From Catenuloplanes niger (lineage in GTDB: Bacteria > Actinomycetota > Actinomycetes > Mycobacteriales > Micromonosporaceae), in the NCBI RefSeq assembly GCF_031458255.1, contig NZ_JAVDYC010000001.1:8976501-9040500 (forward strand): a stretch of DNA of 64,000 bases. The letters run 5' to 3'. A program made the translations under genes and the position numbers. The notes below the pieces were generated by a model. That model was not told the origin of the DNA. It made no database searches and worked only from the letters and a program-made list of their open reading frames with translations. Position 1 is the stretch's first letter. Each line of letters starts with the position of its first letter. This document shows positions 54,721 to 63,246 of the stretch, piece by piece.

Positions 54721-55625
54721 GAAGGCTGACCGCCGCCCTGGCCGTCACGGCCGCGATCCTGACCGGCGGCACCGCGTGCGCCGTCGGCGGCGCACCGCGC
54801 ATCGTGGTGACCACCAACATCCTCGGCGACGTCGTCGGGCAGATAGCCGGCGATCAGGCCGAGGTCACCGTGCTGATGAAGGCGGGCGCCGACCCGCACT
54901 CGTTCGGGATCTCGGCCCGGGAGGCGCACGCGATGCAGAGCGCCGACCTGGTCGTCTACAACGGCCTGGGGCTCGAGGAGGGCGTGCTGAAACACGTCGA
55001 CTCGGCCCGGTCCGAGGGCGTCGCGGCCGTCGAGGTGGGCGCGCGGGCCGAGCCGATGGACTACCGGGACGGCGACGCGGCGGGCCTGCCCGACCCGCAC
55101 TTCTGGACCGACCCGGCCCGGATGAGCGCGGCGGTGCGGCTGCTCGCCGACGAGATCATCACCCACGTGGACGGCGTGGACGCCGCGGTCGTGCGCGCGC
55201 GGGCCGAGGCGTACGCGACGCAGGTGGACGAGCTGGACGCGGAGCTCGCGGCGCGGTTCGCGCGGATCCCGGCGGAGCGCCGGGTCCTGGTCACCAACCA
55301 TCACGTGTTCGGCTACCTCGCCGACCGCTACGACCTCGAGGTGGTCGGCGCGGTCCTGCCGAGCGGCACGACGCTCGCCTCGCCGAGCGCGTCCGACCTG
55401 GCGTCGCTGGTCGCCGCGATCGAGGAGCACCGGGTGCCGGCGATATTCGCCGACACCGCGCAGCCCGCCCGGCTGGCGGAGGTGCTGGCCGCGGAGGCCG
55501 GCGTGACCGTGCGGGTGGTCGGGCTGTACTCGGAGTCGCTCGGCGAGCCCGACGGCGACGCCGCGACGTACCTGGCGATGATGCGGTTCAACGCCGACGC
55601 GATCATCGGCGGCCTGTCCGGCTAG
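54717..55625 (+). CDS. aztC: Zinc-binding ABC solute receptor
   Basis: A 302-residue cluster A-I metal receptor. The zinc ligand positions of AztC are visible: H61 (ADPHSF), H128 (DPHFW), H195/H196 (NHHVFGY) and an Asp near 246 (FADTAQP). The signal peptide ends near C21, so a lipid anchor is possible though the lipobox is weak. GTG 54717 overlaps aztD in a GTGA. It lacks the long His-rich loop of ZnuA, which fits loading by AztD. Confidence 0.92.
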   Translation: MRRLTAALAVTAAILTGGTACAVGGAPRIVVTTNILGDVVGQIAGDQAEVTVLMKAGADPHSFGISAREAHAMQSADLVVYNGLGLEEGVLKHVDSARSEGVAAVEVGARAEPMDYRDGDAAGLPDPHFWTDPARMSAAVRLLADEIITHVDGVDAAVVRARAEAYATQVDELDAELAARFARIPAERRVLVTNHHVFGYLADRYDLEVVGAVLPSGTTLASPSASDLASLVAAIEEHRVPAIFADTAQPARLAEVLAAEAGVTVRVVGLYSESLGEPDGDAATYLAMMRFNADAIIGGLSG

Positions 55626-55663
55626 ACCCCCCGGTTCCGTACCCGGGCCTCGCCTGTACCTTT

Positions 55664-55685
55664 AATGAAAATGATTGTCGTTTTA
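55664..55685 (+). promoter_or_regulatory. Second Zur-like box
   Basis: TGAAAATGATTGTCGTTTT lies 18-35 bases before the next gene start and shares the GAAAAT-GAT-NTC core of the box at 52663. It gives the downstream gene its own zinc-responsive promoter. Confidence 0.7.
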
Positions 55686-55701
55686 GCTAGAGGAGTTCGC
55701 A

Positions 55702-56874
55702 GTGAATCGACGTAAGGTCCGCGGTGTGGCCGTCCTGGCCGCCGGCTCGCTGGCGCTGGCCGCCTGCGCCAACCAGGCGGCGTCCACGCCGGCCGCCGCG
55801 CCGCCCTCCGCCGGCGTCACCGAGCCCGTCACCATCACCTACGACGGCGGCATCCTCGTCCTCGACGGCCGGACGCTGACGGTCGCGCACGACATCCCGC
55901 TGGACGGGTTCAACCGGGTCAACCCGGCCGGTGACGCCGGCAGCGTCTTCGTCTCCACCGCCGACGGCTTCCGGGTCCTCGACGCCGCCGCCGGCCGGCT
56001 GACCGACGTCACCTATCCCGGTGCGAAGCCCGGCCACGTCGTCCGGCACGGCGAGCGCACCATCCTGTTCACCGACGGCACCGGCGAGGTCAACAGCTTC
56101 GACCCGAAGGACCTGGCCGCCGGCAAGCCGCAGGGCCGCCGGTACACGGCCGCCGCCCCGCACCACGGCGTGGCCGTCGAGCTCGCCGACGGCACCCTGA
56201 TCGTCACCCTCGGCACCGAGGAGTCCCGGACCGGCGCGATCGCGCTCGACGCCGGCGGCAAGGAGATCGCCCGCAACGAGCAGTGCCCCGGCGTGCACGG
56301 CGAGGCCGTCGCCCGGGGTGACGTCGTCGGGCTCGGCTGCGAGGACGGTGTCCTGCTGTACAAGAACGGCGCGTTCGTCAAGGTGCAGAGCGAGCTGGAG
56401 TACAGCCGGATCGGCAACCAGGCCGGCAGTGACGCCTCCCCGGTCCTGCTCGGCGACTACAAGATCGAGCCGGACGCCGAACTGGAGCGGCCGGAGAACT
56501 TCTCGCTGATCGACACCACGACGGACAAGCTCACCGTGGTGCCGATGCCGAAGGGCGTCAGCTACACCTTCCGCTCGCTGAACCGCGGCCCGGACGGCGA
56601 GGGCCTGATCCTCGGCACCGACGGCAACCTGCACGTCATCGACCCGGCCACCGGGAAGATCACGAACTCGTGGCCGGTCGTCGCGGCCTGGGAGGAGCCG
56701 CTGGAGTGGCAGCAGCCGCGCCCGGCGATATTCGTCCGCGGGGCCACCGCCTACATCACCGAGCCGGCCACCAACGAGGTGCACCAGCTGGACCTGACCA
56801 CCGGCAAGGTCGTCACCTCCGCTACCCTGGAGGCGACCCCGAACGAGATCAGCGGCCCCGTCGCGGGCCACTGA
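55702..56874 (+). CDS. Second AztD-like beta-propeller lipoprotein
   Basis: A 390-residue lipoprotein, same length as the first AztD-like protein. Perfect lipobox LALAAC near residue 19-22. Propeller strands such as GGILVLDGRTLTVAHDIPLD and GNLHVIDPATGKITNSW, plus APHHGVAVEL and CPGVHGEA segments that could hold metal and WEEPLEWQQPRP near the end. GTG 55702 has an AGAGGAG RBS. Transcribed from its own Zur-like box rather than as part of aztBDC. A paralogue or rival form of AztD; which one loads AztC is unknown. Confidence 0.82.
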   Translation: MNRRKVRGVAVLAAGSLALAACANQAASTPAAAPPSAGVTEPVTITYDGGILVLDGRTLTVAHDIPLDGFNRVNPAGDAGSVFVSTADGFRVLDAAAGRLTDVTYPGAKPGHVVRHGERTILFTDGTGEVNSFDPKDLAAGKPQGRRYTAAAPHHGVAVELADGTLIVTLGTEESRTGAIALDAGGKEIARNEQCPGVHGEAVARGDVVGLGCEDGVLLYKNGAFVKVQSELEYSRIGNQAGSDASPVLLGDYKIEPDAELERPENFSLIDTTTDKLTVVPMPKGVSYTFRSLNRGPDGEGLILGTDGNLHVIDPATGKITNSWPVVAAWEEPLEWQQPRPAIFVRGATAYITEPATNEVHQLDLTTGKVVTSATLEATPNEISGPVAGH

Positions 56875-56880
56875 CCCGGT

Positions 56881-56917
56881 CCCGGCGGCGGGCCCGTACA
56901 CCGGGCCCGCCGCCGGG
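56881..56917 (+). terminator. Perfect hairpin after the second aztD-like gene
   Basis: Sixteen-base perfect arms (CCCGGCGGCGGGCCCG and its complement) around TACAC, immediately after the stop. Confidence 0.75.
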
Positions 56918-57304
56918 TCGTGCGCCGGGGGCCGCCGCCGGGCCGGTCGTCCACCTCGGTGCCGCCGCCCTTCGAAGGCTCGTCGAGCCGGGCTGCCTCC
57001 GATCGATCTATCCGATTTTCCGCTGCTCTGCTCGTCTGTCGGGTGATTCGGTCCGATTCGTCGCGTACATCAATCGATCACCATGAGTAATTATGTCTGT
57101 GACGTGGAGCACATTAACGGACGTCGAAACAAGGTTTGAAAAATCTACTCGTGAGCACGCCTAGCGGTTGATCAAAGTGCGTCCGCCCCGACGGTCCGCA
57201 GCGTGATCACCGCTCGCATTCGGGGTCGCGGCCGGCCGTGGACGCCACCAAGAATGAGCCCGTCCACGGTGGACGAGTACGGGCTAACAGTAGGGAAGCC
57301 TGCG
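56918..57304. promoter_or_regulatory. AT-richer leader of the YD/RHS gene
   Basis: About 390 bases with clearly lower GC from 57000 to 57180. An 18-codon frame (57083-57139) is present but lacks an RBS. Probably promoter and 5' untranslated region of the secreted YD/RHS gene. Confidence 0.45.
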
Positions 57305-60300
57305 ATGAGTCATGCCCTTTTCAGGGTGAGCAAGAGGCAGCTGAGCGTCGCTCTGGCTGCCGTGACGGTGGCCGGATCCGTTCCGGTGCTGGCCACCTCC
57401 GCAGCTGCCGCGCCGGTTCGGGCGGAGGCGGCCCGGCCGGCGGCTGCGGACTGTGGTGCACAGCCGGACGAGTGGCAGGCGATGTCCGCCGCGCTGCTGT
57501 GCGGCACGCCGGTCGAGAACCTGGCGGCCCGCAGCGAGACCGGCGAGACCGTCGCCAATCCGGACGGCACCTGGACCGCGAAGATCTACGCGGGTCAGGT
57601 GCGGATGCGGGACGACAGGGGCACGCTCGTCACGATCGACACCACGCTGCGGGCCGCCGCCGACGGCTCCGTCGCGCCGGTCGCGCACCCGGGTGGCCTG
57701 AGGCTGTCCGGCGCGGCGGGGGAGGGCCGGCACGAGTTGCTGAGCATCGACGTGGGCGGTGAACGGGTCAGCCTCGGCTGGACCGGCCGGCTGCCCGCGC
57801 CGTCGCTGGACGGCAGCCGGGCCACGTACGCGGAGATCCGTCCCGGTGTCGACCTGGTGGTCCAGGCCGACCGTACCGGCGTGGAGCAGTTCTTCGTGGT
57901 CAAGAACCGGGAGGCGGCCGCGGCCGTCACCGACATCGCGGTGCCGATCACCGCGGACGGCCTGACCATCGCCAAGGACGGCGACGGCGGCCTGCTGTTC
58001 AAGGAGAAGGACGTCGTGGTCGGCACCTCGCCGACGCCGGAGATGTGGGACTCCTCGATCGACCCGGCGACCGGCGGCCCGAAGCGGATCGCGAAGGTGC
58101 CCGCGGAACAGAGCATCCCGTCGGCCGGCCGGGCCACCGTCGCGCTGCGTCCGGACCGCTCGTTCTTCGCCGACCCGGCGACCGTCTACCCGGTCGTCGT
58201 CGACCCGCAGATCAACCCGCTGGGTGTCGCCTTCGACACCTACGTCCGGGAGGGTGAGTCGGTCGACCGGTCCGGCGCCAACGACCTGCAGTCCGGCCTG
58301 ACGTCCGGCGACCGGACGCGCTCGTTCGTGCAGTGGGACACCAGCCGGCTCGTCGGCCGGCAGGTCACCTCGGCGACGATCAACCTCTACAACTGGTACT
58401 CGCAGTCCTGCACCGCCGCACAGTGGGAGGTGTGGACCACCGGCGCGGCCAGCTCGGCGACCCGCTGGAGCAACCAGCCCGCCTGGCAGACCAGGGAGGT
58501 CACCAGCACCGCGACCAAGGGCCACAGCTCCTCCTGCGCCGACGGCTGGGTGTCGGTCAACGGCACCTCGTTCATCCAGCGTGCCGTGAACGCCGGCCAG
58601 AACCGCGCGCACATGGGCATCCGCGCGACGGACGAGACCTCGATCAACAGCATCGGCTTCAAGCAGTTCCGGTCCAGCCAGCCGGCCGAGCCGGAACAGC
58701 AGGGGCAGCAGCCGTACGCGGTGGTCAACTACAACAGCTACCCGAACGCCCTGGACCCGCTGAAGTTGCAGCCCGGTGACGCCGCGGAGACCGGCACCCG
58801 TACCCCGGTGATGAAGGGTGTCTTCAGCGACGCCGACGCGGGCACCGGTCGCGTCGACTTCGAGGTCTACGACCGCACCGGCGCGACCCTGCTGACCAAC
58901 GGGTCGGGCGGCACGGTCAGCAACGGCAGCGAGTCCAGCTGGACCGTGCCGAAGGACAAGCTCAACGCGAACACCACGTACCGGTGGCGGGCCCGCGGCC
59001 ACGACGGGTCGCTGGCCGGGCCGTGGTCGGAGTGGCGGTTCATGACGACCTCGGACGGTTCGCCGGCCGGTGACCAGAGCCGCTTCTCCTTCCAGGAGCA
59101 GAAGCTCACCGACAGGCTGGAGCTGAAGGCCAACGTCGCCAACGGCAACCTGCTGCTCAAGGCCACCGACCTGCAGGTTCGCGGCACCGGCACCGATCTC
59201 GCGCTGGAGCGCTACTACAACTCCCGCTCCACCGCGGTCTCCGCGCTCGGCAAGGGCTGGTCGCTGGGCACCGGGCAGGACGTCTCGCTCAGCTTCTCCA
59301 AGGCCGACCACGCCACGGCCGACATCACCTACCGCGCGCCGAGCGGCTTCACCGCGACGTTCGTCAACGACGGCGCCGGTGCCTGGCGCACACCGCCGGC
59401 CATCGACGCGAAGCTGACCCGGAACACCGACACCGGCGAGCTGCGGCTGAAGTTCGACAAGAGCGAGGGCAGCTTCTACTTCGCCGACTCCACCGGCCGT
59501 CTGCTGCGCAGCGTCGACAAGAACGACAACAAGATCACCTTCGGGTACGACGCGGCCGGCAACGTCACCACGATCACCGACACCCAGGACCGGGTCGTGC
59601 GGCTCGCCTACTCCGGCAGCCGGCTCGCCACGATCACCGACTCGATCGGACGGGTGGTCCGGTTCACCTACAACTCCGCGCAGGACCTGGAGACGGTGAC
59701 CGACACCGCCAACGGCGTCACCCGCTTCGACTACACCGCCGACCGGCTGTCGAAGATCACCACGGGCGAGGGCCGGGTGGTCAACCTCGGGTACGAGGCG
59801 GACACCTCCCGCATGCTCGACTTCTACGAGCAGACCAATCCCGGTGGCACGCCGGCCCAGGCGCGCCACGTCTTCACGTACTACACCGGGAAGACCGAGG
59901 TGACCGACCCCAACGGCTCGGCCACGTCGTCCACCACGGACGGGATCACGACCCACACCTACGAGACGCGGGACCGGGTGACCGAGGTCAAGGACGCGCT
60001 CGGGCACAAGCGGTCCAAGAAGTACAACGCGAACGACAACGTGGAGAGCACCACCGACGCGCTGACCAACACCACCACGTTCGGCTACGACGTCAACACG
60101 AACAACCTGACGTCGGTCGGCATCGCGACCGGTGCGAAGTCCACGATGGACTACGGCAACTCGTCCCACCCGCACTCGGTCTCCGAGCAGACCGACCCGC
60201 AGGGCAACACCCTCAGCTACTCCTACGACGCGGCGGGGAACAAGACCGGCGCGGAGAGCTCGCAGTACCCGGGCCGGAAGATCGACGAGTCGGACTACAA

Positions 60301-62077
60301 CGACGACGGCACGGTCAACTGGCGCGAGGACGCCAAGGACGTCCGCACGCACTACACCTACGACGCCAAGGGCAACCTCACCGAGGTGGACAACCCGGCG
60401 CCGCTCGGCGACGTCACCGTCGTGCCGGACCAGGTGTCCCGGATGAGCGAGCAGACGGACGGCAAGGGGCAGAAGACCGTCTACGAGTACGACCCGCTGG
60501 ACCGGATCGACAAGATCACGTTCGCCGACGGCTCGGTGGTCGACTACGCCTACGACCGGGACGGCAACCTCACCCAGATCACCGACCCGACCGGGCCGAC
60601 CACGCTGACCTACGACCGGTTCGGCCGGATGACCGGCAAGACCGCGCCGAACGCGACGCCGATCGGCTACACCTACGACGCCAACGGCAACCTGAAGACG
60701 TTCACCGACGGCGGCGGCACGGTGACCTACGCGTACAACGCGGTCAACCTGGTCACCTCGGTCACCGAGCCGGGCGCGTCCGGGCCGATCACCATGTCCT
60801 ACGACGACAACAACCGGCGCACGTTCCTCTACCTGCCGACCACGCCACGGATCACCGTGCAGATGACGTACGACAAGTCCGGCCGGCAGGAGTCGATCGT
60901 CGCGACGAACGACTCCACCAAGGCGAAGCTGACGTCGTTCACGTACGACTACAGCAAGTCGGGGGCGGACACCGCGGTGCGCCAGTCGATGACCGACCTG
61001 TCCGGCACGACGAACTACTCCTACGACAAGCTCAACCGGCTCACCGGGGCGTCCGGGGCGATCTCGCGCAGCTACGGCCACGACGAGAACTTCAACCGCA
61101 CGTCCAAGACGGAGAGCGGCACGGACACGTCGTACAGCTACAACGACGCGCACCAGCTGACCAAGGCCGGCTCGACCACCTACTCCTACGACGCCAACGG
61201 CAACACCACCGGCTCGTCGTCCGGCTGGGCGTTCGACTACAACGCGGTCAACAACCAGACCACGTCGATCACCGCACCGGGCGGGAACCCGCTGTCGCCG
61301 CTGACCTACGGCGGTGCCGACCAGACCGAACGCCGTACCGTCGGTAACGTCGGCTACGGCACCTCGGCGCTCGGCGTGTCCTCGGCCACGTCGCAGATCG
61401 GCGCGGAGGTCCCGGTGCTGCCGAACTCGGTGCACCCCGCGCCGGGAACGTCGCACCACTACACCCGGGACAACAGCGGCGGCCTGCTCGGTTTGCGCAC
61501 CGGCAACGAGCGGTACTACTACCTCCTCGACGGGCTCGGATCGGTGGTGGCCTTGGTGAACAGCAACGCCCTCAAGGTCAACAGCTACAGCTACGACCCG
61601 TACGGCATCCAGCTGTCCGCCACCCAGAAGATCGCCAACCCGTGGCGGTACGCGTCCGGCTACTTCGACGGCGGCACCGGCCTCACCAAGTTCGGCGCCC
61701 GCTACTACGACCCGGCGCTCGGCCGCTTCACCCAGCGCGACCCGAGCGGTCAGGACCTGCCGTACACGTACGGCTCCGCGGACCCGGTCAACCACACCGA
61801 CCCGACCGGTCTCGTCAGCGAGGGCGAGTCGGACGACGCCATGGGCGTGCTGTTCGGCGGGCTGGCGGCGATCGGCGTCACCGCGCTCACGCTGTCCCTG
61901 GGCGGAGCGCCGATCCTCGCCGGCGCGCTGGCCGGATGTGCCGCCGGCGCGGTGGGTTCGTTCGCCTCCCAGCACGGCAACGTCAGCGCCGGCGGCCTCG
62001 CCCTCAACTGCGGCGTCGGCGCGGTCATCGGCCTCGCCGGCGGCGTGTTCCTTCCGAAGGCATTCCGGAGCTTCTGA
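57305..62077 (+). CDS. Secreted YD-repeat/RHS protein
   Basis: A 1590-residue exported protein. Signal peptide 1-38 (VALAAVTVAGSVPVLATSAA). A DNRLRE-type domain near 309-460 (FDTYVREGES onward), then a fibronectin-like segment near 500-610, a DUF6531-like start of the shell near 637 (LALERYYNSRST), about 25 YD repeats from 730 to 1316 (YDAAGNVTTITD; YDANGNLKTFTD) and the RHS core near 1402-1500 (YYYLLDGLGSVVALV; GARYYDPALGRFTQRD). The C-terminal 85 residues are Gly/Ala-rich and hydrophobic (SLGGAPILAGALAGCAAGAV), not a known nuclease or deaminase. Start at ATG 57305 with GGGAAG. Likely wall- or surface-linked, possibly a polymorphic toxin or a adhesion shell. Confidence 0.9.
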   Translation: MSHALFRVSKRQLSVALAAVTVAGSVPVLATSAAAAPVRAEAARPAAADCGAQPDEWQAMSAALLCGTPVENLAARSETGETVANPDGTWTAKIYAGQVRMRDDRGTLVTIDTTLRAAADGSVAPVAHPGGLRLSGAAGEGRHELLSIDVGGERVSLGWTGRLPAPSLDGSRATYAEIRPGVDLVVQADRTGVEQFFVVKNREAAAAVTDIAVPITADGLTIAKDGDGGLLFKEKDVVVGTSPTPEMWDSSIDPATGGPKRIAKVPAEQSIPSAGRATVALRPDRSFFADPATVYPVVVDPQINPLGVAFDTYVREGESVDRSGANDLQSGLTSGDRTRSFVQWDTSRLVGRQVTSATINLYNWYSQSCTAAQWEVWTTGAASSATRWSNQPAWQTREVTSTATKGHSSSCADGWVSVNGTSFIQRAVNAGQNRAHMGIRATDETSINSIGFKQFRSSQPAEPEQQGQQPYAVVNYNSYPNALDPLKLQPGDAAETGTRTPVMKGVFSDADAGTGRVDFEVYDRTGATLLTNGSGGTVSNGSESSWTVPKDKLNANTTYRWRARGHDGSLAGPWSEWRFMTTSDGSPAGDQSRFSFQEQKLTDRLELKANVANGNLLLKATDLQVRGTGTDLALERYYNSRSTAVSALGKGWSLGTGQDVSLSFSKADHATADITYRAPSGFTATFVNDGAGAWRTPPAIDAKLTRNTDTGELRLKFDKSEGSFYFADSTGRLLRSVDKNDNKITFGYDAAGNVTTITDTQDRVVRLAYSGSRLATITDSIGRVVRFTYNSAQDLETVTDTANGVTRFDYTADRLSKITTGEGRVVNLGYEADTSRMLDFYEQTNPGGTPAQARHVFTYYTGKTEVTDPNGSATSSTTDGITTHTYETRDRVTEVKDALGHKRSKKYNANDNVESTTDALTNTTTFGYDVNTNNLTSVGIATGAKSTMDYGNSSHPHSVSEQTDPQGNTLSYSYDAAGNKTGAESSQYPGRKIDESDYNDDGTVNWREDAKDVRTHYTYDAKGNLTEVDNPAPLGDVTVVPDQVSRMSEQTDGKGQKTVYEYDPLDRIDKITFADGSVVDYAYDRDGNLTQITDPTGPTTLTYDRFGRMTGKTAPNATPIGYTYDANGNLKTFTDGGGTVTYAYNAVNLVTSVTEPGASGPITMSYDDNNRRTFLYLPTTPRITVQMTYDKSGRQESIVATNDSTKAKLTSFTYDYSKSGADTAVRQSMTDLSGTTNYSYDKLNRLTGASGAISRSYGHDENFNRTSKTESGTDTSYSYNDAHQLTKAGSTTYSYDANGNTTGSSSGWAFDYNAVNNQTTSITAPGGNPLSPLTYGGADQTERRTVGNVGYGTSALGVSSATSQIGAEVPVLPNSVHPAPGTSHHYTRDNSGGLLGLRTGNERYYYLLDGLGSVVALVNSNALKVNSYSYDPYGIQLSATQKIANPWRYASGYFDGGTGLTKFGARYYDPALGRFTQRDPSGQDLPYTYGSADPVNHTDPTGLVSEGESDDAMGVLFGGLAAIGVTALTLSLGGAPILAGALAGCAAGAVGSFASQHGNVSAGGLALNCGVGAVIGLAGGVFLPKAFRSF

Positions 62078-62079
62078 CG

Positions 62080-62460
62080 ATGACGCAATCCGCATACCGT
62101 CCGACGACGGCGACCCGTGTGCTCCTCACGCTCGTCGTCGTGGGCTGGCTGACCTTCCTGGCGGCCCTGTTCGCGCGACCGTTCGGGCCCTGGGCGCTCG
62201 TCGTCCCGGCCGGTCTGGTCGCGGTCGCCCTGATCGGGCAGCGGCTCGCGCGACGGCCGTGGCGGATCACCGTGACCGCCGAGCTGGCCGCCGTCCACCT
62301 GGCGGTGGGCGTGGTCGGCCTGGCGGCCTCGGTGCTCTTTCTCCTCCTGCCGTACGGCCGTGAGGTCATGGGGGCGGTGCCACTCGTCGTTCTCGGGCTG
62401 ACGACGGCCTGCACGATCGCCCTGGGCCTGACCGGCCGAAGGGAGGCCGCGCGCCGCTGA
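62080..62460 (+). CDS. Small membrane protein, possible immunity partner
   Basis: A 126-residue protein with four predicted helices (VLLTLVVVGWLTFLAALFA; WALVVPAGLVAVALIGQ; AAVHLAVGVVGLAASVLFLL; AVPLVVLGLTTACTIALGLT). ATG 62080 begins two bases after the YD/RHS stop, so the pair is cotranscribed and probably coupled. In polymorphic toxin loci the gene behind the RHS toxin encodes immunity; a membrane protein would suit a membrane-acting tip. No family recognised. Confidence 0.75.
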   Translation: MTQSAYRPTTATRVLLTLVVVGWLTFLAALFARPFGPWALVVPAGLVAVALIGQRLARRPWRITVTAELAAVHLAVGVVGLAASVLFLLLPYGREVMGAVPLVVLGLTTACTIALGLTGRREAARR

Positions 62461-62472
62461 GTGACGGTCCGA

Positions 62473-62510
62473 CGCGAGGCCGGGACGCCAGGACGGCGCC
62501 CGGCCTCGCG
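62473..62510. terminator. Hairpin between convergent genes
   Basis: Twelve-base perfect arms CGCGAGGCCGGG / CCCGGCCTCGCG with a 14-base loop between the small membrane gene and the TetR gene. Confidence 0.65.
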
Positions 62511-62516
62511 CCGTGG

Positions 62517-63134
62517 TCACTCCCGCGGACGGGCGGGTGCGGTCAGGAGCGCGTGCAGGAGCCGGTGGAACGGTGCCGCGAGGTCGTCCTGACCGGCGGC
62601 GGCGAGCGGTTCCAGCGGCATCGAGACGCGCAGCATCGCCAGGCCCAGCACGGTCGCGAGCGCGATCTCGGCGCCGAGCAGCAGCCGGTCGCCGTCGGGG
62701 TGGTCGGGGTGCCAGCCGGCGGCGGCCGCCACGCGTTCGACGATGACCCGGACGCGGTCGAGGCGCAGCCGGTCGGCCCGGGCGTCGCCGGAGGTGCGCA
62801 GCAGCATCAGGATCTGGTGGACCTGCCGGTCGGCCGACGGGCCGGCGAGGTGCCGGGCCATCGAGTCGGCCACCAGGTCGATGGACACGTTCTCGCCGAC
62901 GGTACGGGTGAGGTCGTCCGCGGCGCCGACCAGGCAGGCCTCGAACAGCCCTTCCTTGGACGTGAAGTATCGGTTGATCAGTGCGACGTTGACGCCGGCG
63001 CGGTCGGCGATGTCCCGCACCGTGGTGGCGGCGTAGCCGTGCCGGGCGAACCGCTGCCCGGCCGCGTCGAGCAGCCGCTGCCGGGTGGCGGCGGAGTCCC
63101 GGCGGCGGGCGGCGGGGGAAGGGTCGGCGTTCAT
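62517..63134 (-). CDS. TetR-family regulator
   Basis: A 205-residue repressor. HTH at 20-65 (ATTVRDIADRAGVNVALINR, then YFTSKEGLFEACL) and a helical ligand domain (DRQVHQILMLLRTSGDARA; ALATVLGLAMLRV). ATG 63134. It is divergent from an MFS exporter 112 bases away, the classical arrangement for a repressor of drug efflux. Repeated CGTTGAC elements in the gap may be its operator. Confidence 0.92.
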   Translation of the reverse strand: MNADPSPAARRRDSAATRQRLLDAAGQRFARHGYAATTVRDIADRAGVNVALINRYFTSKEGLFEACLVGAADDLTRTVGENVSIDLVADSMARHLAGPSADRQVHQILMLLRTSGDARADRLRLDRVRVIVERVAAAAGWHPDHPDGDRLLLGAEIALATVLGLAMLRVSMPLEPLAAAGQDDLAAPFHRLLHALLTAPARPRE

Positions 63135-63167
63135 GGCCTCGTCACCCTACCCGTCACGCGGTGTGAC

Positions 63168-63230
63168 GTAAACAGACGTTGACTCGCTTCCCGAGATGGT
63201 TGTAGCGTGCACGTAATCAATCGTTGACAT
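63168..63230. promoter_or_regulatory. Divergent TetR/MFS promoter region
   Basis: Contains two copies of CGTTGAC (about 63176 and 63222) in an AT-richer stretch. The second includes TTGACA, a -35-like hexamer for the exporter. A plausible repressor target. Confidence 0.4.
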
Positions 63231-63246
63231 CTAGGTTCGAGGATCA

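Noticed and set aside
57083-57139. 18-codon frame in the YD/RHS leader, possible attenuator peptide
   Set aside because: No ribosome binding site, no stall motif and no paired hairpins.
59400-61300. Many similar short DNA segments, possible repeat array or CRISPR
   Set aside because: They are YD-repeat codons inside one reading frame; units vary in length and sequence and have no spacer structure.
57284-62095. 1603-codon open frame antisense to the YD/RHS gene
   Set aside because: It is rich in Arg, Val and Gly, with no domain or signal, and mirrors the third-position GC bias of the sense gene.
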